A stretch of DNA of 14,600 bases, taken from contig JAICSZ010000011.1 of the NCBI GenBank assembly GCA_025936615.1, forward strand, positions 1 to 14,600. The letters run 5' to 3'. The number at the start of each line of letters is the position of its first letter. The first letter of the stretch is position 1. Made by a program: the position numbers and the translations under genes. This DNA is from Pedococcus sp. (lineage in GTDB: Bacteria; Actinomycetota; Actinomycetes; Actinomycetales; Dermatophilaceae). Positions 13,246-14,600 of the stretch are shown here, one piece after another. The notes under the pieces are model-generated. The model made no database searches. It was not told the DNA's origin and worked only from the letters and a program-made list of their open reading frames with translations.

Positions 13246-13766
13246 CGCGCCTCGGCCCCCGACCCGGCCTGCGCCTCGGCTCCCGCCTCGCGGTGCGTCG
13301 CGAAGAAGTCGAGGAGGACCTGCGAGCACTCGGGCTCCCGGACCCCGCCCACCACCTCGACCCGGTGGTTGGCCCGGCGGTCACGAACGATGTCCCACAC
13401 CGAACCGGTGGCGCCCAGCTTGGGGTCCCAGGCCCCCAGCACCAGCCGCCCGACCCGCGCCAGCACGAGCGCCCCGGCACACATCGGGCACGGCTCGAGC
13501 GTGACGACCAGCGTGCAGTCCTCCAACCGCCAGGTCTCGAGTGCCCGCGCGGCAGCCCGCAGGGCCACGACCTCCGCGTGCGCCGTCGGGTCGCGGTCCA
13601 CCTCGCGCCGGTTGCGCCCCCGCCCCACCACGTCACCCGCCGGCGACACCACGACGCACCCCACCGGCACGTCGCCGTCGCGAGCAGCGTCCGCGGCGAG
13701 GTCGAGCGCCAGGCCCATCCACGCGGCATACCGCTCGTCCGGCACCGGGCCGCGCTGGGAGGTCAC
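13242..13766 (-). CDS. tadA: tRNA-specific adenosine deaminase TadA
   Basis: A 174-residue zinc deaminase that converts A34 to inosine in tRNA-Arg(ACG). The zinc site and catalytic Glu are intact: HAE at 63-65 and EPCPMC with Cys93 and Cys96. Flanking segments are those of TadA rather than cytidine deaminase: GDVPVGCVVV, GRGRNRREVDRDPTAHAEV, LVVTLEPCPMCAGALVLARV, and DPKLGATGSVWDIVRDRRANHRVEV. The GTG at 13766 gives the usual N-terminus before the first helix (ERYAAWMGLALDLA). No ribosome site is seen, and GTG 13745 or ATG 13718 are alternatives, though the latter would lose the start of the first helix. The start lies 16 nt from divergent upp, so the two promoters must overlap. Its end overlaps the DedA gene by 4 nt. 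Confidence 0.95.
   Translation of the reverse strand: MTSQRGPVPDERYAAWMGLALDLAADAARDGDVPVGCVVVSPAGDVVGRGRNRREVDRDPTAHAEVVALRAAARALETWRLEDCTLVVTLEPCPMCAGALVLARVGRLVLGAWDPKLGATGSVWDIVRDRRANHRVEVVGGVREPECSQVLLDFFATHREAGAEAQAGSGAEAR
13719..13732 (-). repeat. Copy of recurring motif GGTATGCCGCGTGG inside tadA
   Basis: On the minus strand this 14-mer is identical to 14431-14444. It encodes Arg-Tyr-Ala-Ala-Trp (residues 12-16) of TadA, with Tyr written TAT although TAC dominates elsewhere in the window. See the finding on this motif. Confidence 0.6.
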
Positions 13767-13770
13767 ACGC

Positions 13771-13776
13771 TAAGTT
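13771..13776 (+). promoter_or_regulatory. Putative -10 box of a leaderless upp transcript
   Basis: TAAGTT fits the TAnnnT pattern of actinobacterial -10 boxes and ends 6 nt before the A of the upp ATG, the usual distance to a transcription start. No ribosome site precedes upp, and only 16 nt separate it from tadA, so upp mRNA probably starts at its own AUG. No clear -35 box is seen. Confidence 0.5.
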
Positions 13777-13782
13777 TCGCCT

Positions 13783-14421
13783 ATGCGCGTCCACGTTGCC
13801 GACCACCCGCTCATCACGCACAAGCTGACGTACCTGCGGGACAAGCGCACGGACAGCCCGACCTTCCGGAGGCTGGCCGAGGAGCTGGTGACGCTGCTGG
13901 CCTACGAGGCGACGCGTGACGTGCGGGTCGAGCCGTTCGAGATCGAGACCCCCGTGGCGCCGACGACGGGCATCAAGCTGTCCAACCCCAAGCCGCTCAT
14001 CGTCCCGATCCTGCGCGCCGGCCTGGGCATGCTCGAGGGCATGGTGCGGCTGCTGCCGAGCGCCGAGGTGGGCTTCCTGGGCATGCAGCGCAACGAGGAG
14101 ACGCTCGAGGCGATCACCTACGCGAACCGCCTGCCCGACGACCTGTCCGGCCGCCAGTGCTACGTGCTCGACCCGATGCTGGCCACTGGCGGCACCCTCG
14201 CCATATCGATCCGCTACCTCGTCGAGCGCGGCGCCGACGACATCACGGCGGTGTGCCTGCTGGCCGCCCCCGAGGGCATCGAGCACGTCAAGGACAAGCT
14301 CGCCGACCTCGAGATCCCCATCACGATCGTCACCGGAGCGGTGGACGAGAAGCTCAACGAGAAGGGCTACATCGTCCCCGGCCTGGGTGACGCTGGTGAC
14401 CGCCTCTACGGCGTCGTCTGA
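13783..14421 (+). CDS. upp: Uracil phosphoribosyltransferase
   Basis: A 212-residue salvage enzyme that makes UMP from uracil and PRPP in the cytoplasm, of normal length (about 208-212). Visible: [24 protein letters not shown] at the N-terminus, [23 protein letters not shown] (61-83), the PRPP-binding loop [11 protein letters not shown] (128-138), and the C-terminal uracil site region [15 protein letters not shown]. The ATG at 13783 gives the usual [10 protein letters not shown] start and has no ribosome site, consistent with the -10 box at 13771-13776 and a leaderless transcript. Divergent tadA begins 16 nt away. Downstream are a recurring 14-mer and a 7-bp inverted repeat before the next gene. 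Confidence 0.97.
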   Translation: MRVHVADHPLITHKLTYLRDKRTDSPTFRRLAEELVTLLAYEATRDVRVEPFEIETPVAPTTGIKLSNPKPLIVPILRAGLGMLEGMVRLLPSAEVGFLGMQRNEETLEAITYANRLPDDLSGRQCYVLDPMLATGGTLAISIRYLVERGADDITAVCLLAAPEGIEHVKDKLADLEIPITIVTGAVDEKLNEKGYIVPGLGDAGDRLYGVV

Positions 14422-14430
14422 CCAGCTGCT

Positions 14431-14444
14431 GGTATGCCGCGTGG
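14431..14444 (+). repeat. Copy of recurring motif GGTATGCCGCGTGG after upp
   Basis: This exact 14-mer starts 10 nt after the upp stop and is identical to the minus-strand copy inside tadA at 13719-13732. It lies in noncoding DNA, so codon constraint cannot explain it here. Confidence 0.6.
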
Positions 14445-14467
14445 CTGGGGCTGCGCGCGGCGCGCCT

Positions 14468-14495
14468 GTGCCGTCCGAAATGCCCGTTACGGCAC
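14468..14495. terminator. Inverted repeat between upp and the next gene
   Basis: GTGCCGT (14468-14474) pairs perfectly with ACGGCAC (14489-14495) around a 14-nt loop. It lies 46 nt after upp and 55 nt before the next start. It may terminate upp or be an operator for the following gene; no T-run follows. Confidence 0.35.
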
Positions 14496-14550
14496 GATGG
14501 GTCGTCGAGGCGTGCCGACCCGGTGCACCGTCCACCGACCAAGGAGCCCC

Positions 14551-14600
14551 ATGCAACGCGGGAAGAAGATCCTGATCTGGGTCCTCGTCGCGTTCGCGGC
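14551..14600 (+). CDS. Small membrane or secreted protein, N-terminus only (partial)
   Basis: ATG at 14551 follows AAGGAG by 4 nt, a strong ribosome site. The visible residues MQRGKKILIWVLVAFA form a basic start followed by a hydrophobic segment, so the product begins with a signal anchor or membrane helix. The rest is outside the window and the family cannot be named. It reads in the same direction as upp, 129 nt downstream. Confidence 0.75.
   Translation, partial: MQRGKKILIWVLVAFA

Noticed and set aside
11690..13729. A 679-codon minus-strand frame through the methyltransferase, tRNA, DedA and tadA
   Set aside because: It crosses a tRNA gene and two well-recognised genes in other frames; only the last 217 codons resemble protein.
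12733..13773. A 346-codon plus-strand open frame
   Set aside because: Antisense to DedA and tadA, with Arg/Pro/Ser-rich composition typical of shadow frames.

Overview
The window is high-GC DNA with G/C-rich third codon positions, GTG starts, leaderless-type promoter spacing and protein families typical of Actinobacteria. A member of the Micrococcales (for example Intrasporangiaceae) fits, but that placement is an inference from general protein character. No phage, insertion sequence, CRISPR array or integrase is visible.

Left half (1-8339): an arabinan / arabino-oligosaccharide utilisation locus. A minus-strand operon starts near 5179 and reads leftwards: cytoplasmic GH51 alpha-L-arabinofuranosidase (abfA), a Tat-type lipoprotein sugar-binding protein, two ABC sugar permeases, and a GH43 lipoprotein cut by the left edge. 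Gaps after the binding protein are 2 nt, a 1-nt overlap and 3 nt. No transporter ATPase is encoded, as is common where a shared MsiK/MsmX-type ATPase serves several sugar importers. Divergent from abfA is a LacI-family regulator, followed on the same strand by a secreted GH43 arabinanase with a C-terminal concanavalin-like domain. The 10-mer TACAACGTTG occurs twice between the regulator and abfA and once before the arabinanase; two copies share the 14-mer TTTACAACGTTGCA. This points to one LacI-type regulator controlling extracellular arabinan cutting, oligosaccharide uptake and intracellular debranching.

Middle (8371-12343), all minus strand: an MFS-like transporter fused to a cyclic-nucleotide-binding domain, a DEAD-box RNA helicase with a basic RG/S-rich tail and a possible long leader, and a class I SAM-dependent O-methyltransferase.

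Right part (12372-14600): a 19-bp near-perfect inverted repeat just 3' of a tRNA-Ser(CGA) gene, a DedA membrane protein overlapping tadA (tRNA adenosine deaminase) by 4 nt, and divergently, only 16 nt away, upp (uracil phosphoribosyltransferase), which looks leaderless. A small membrane-protein gene begins at 14551 and runs off the end.

The two least explained signals are the hand-detected recurrence of GGTATGCCG (best form GGTATGCCGCGTGG) at five places in coding and intergenic DNA, and the tRNA-linked hairpin. I do not see a clearly new multi-gene system; most of the window is well-known families in a well-organised sugar locus plus housekeeping genes.
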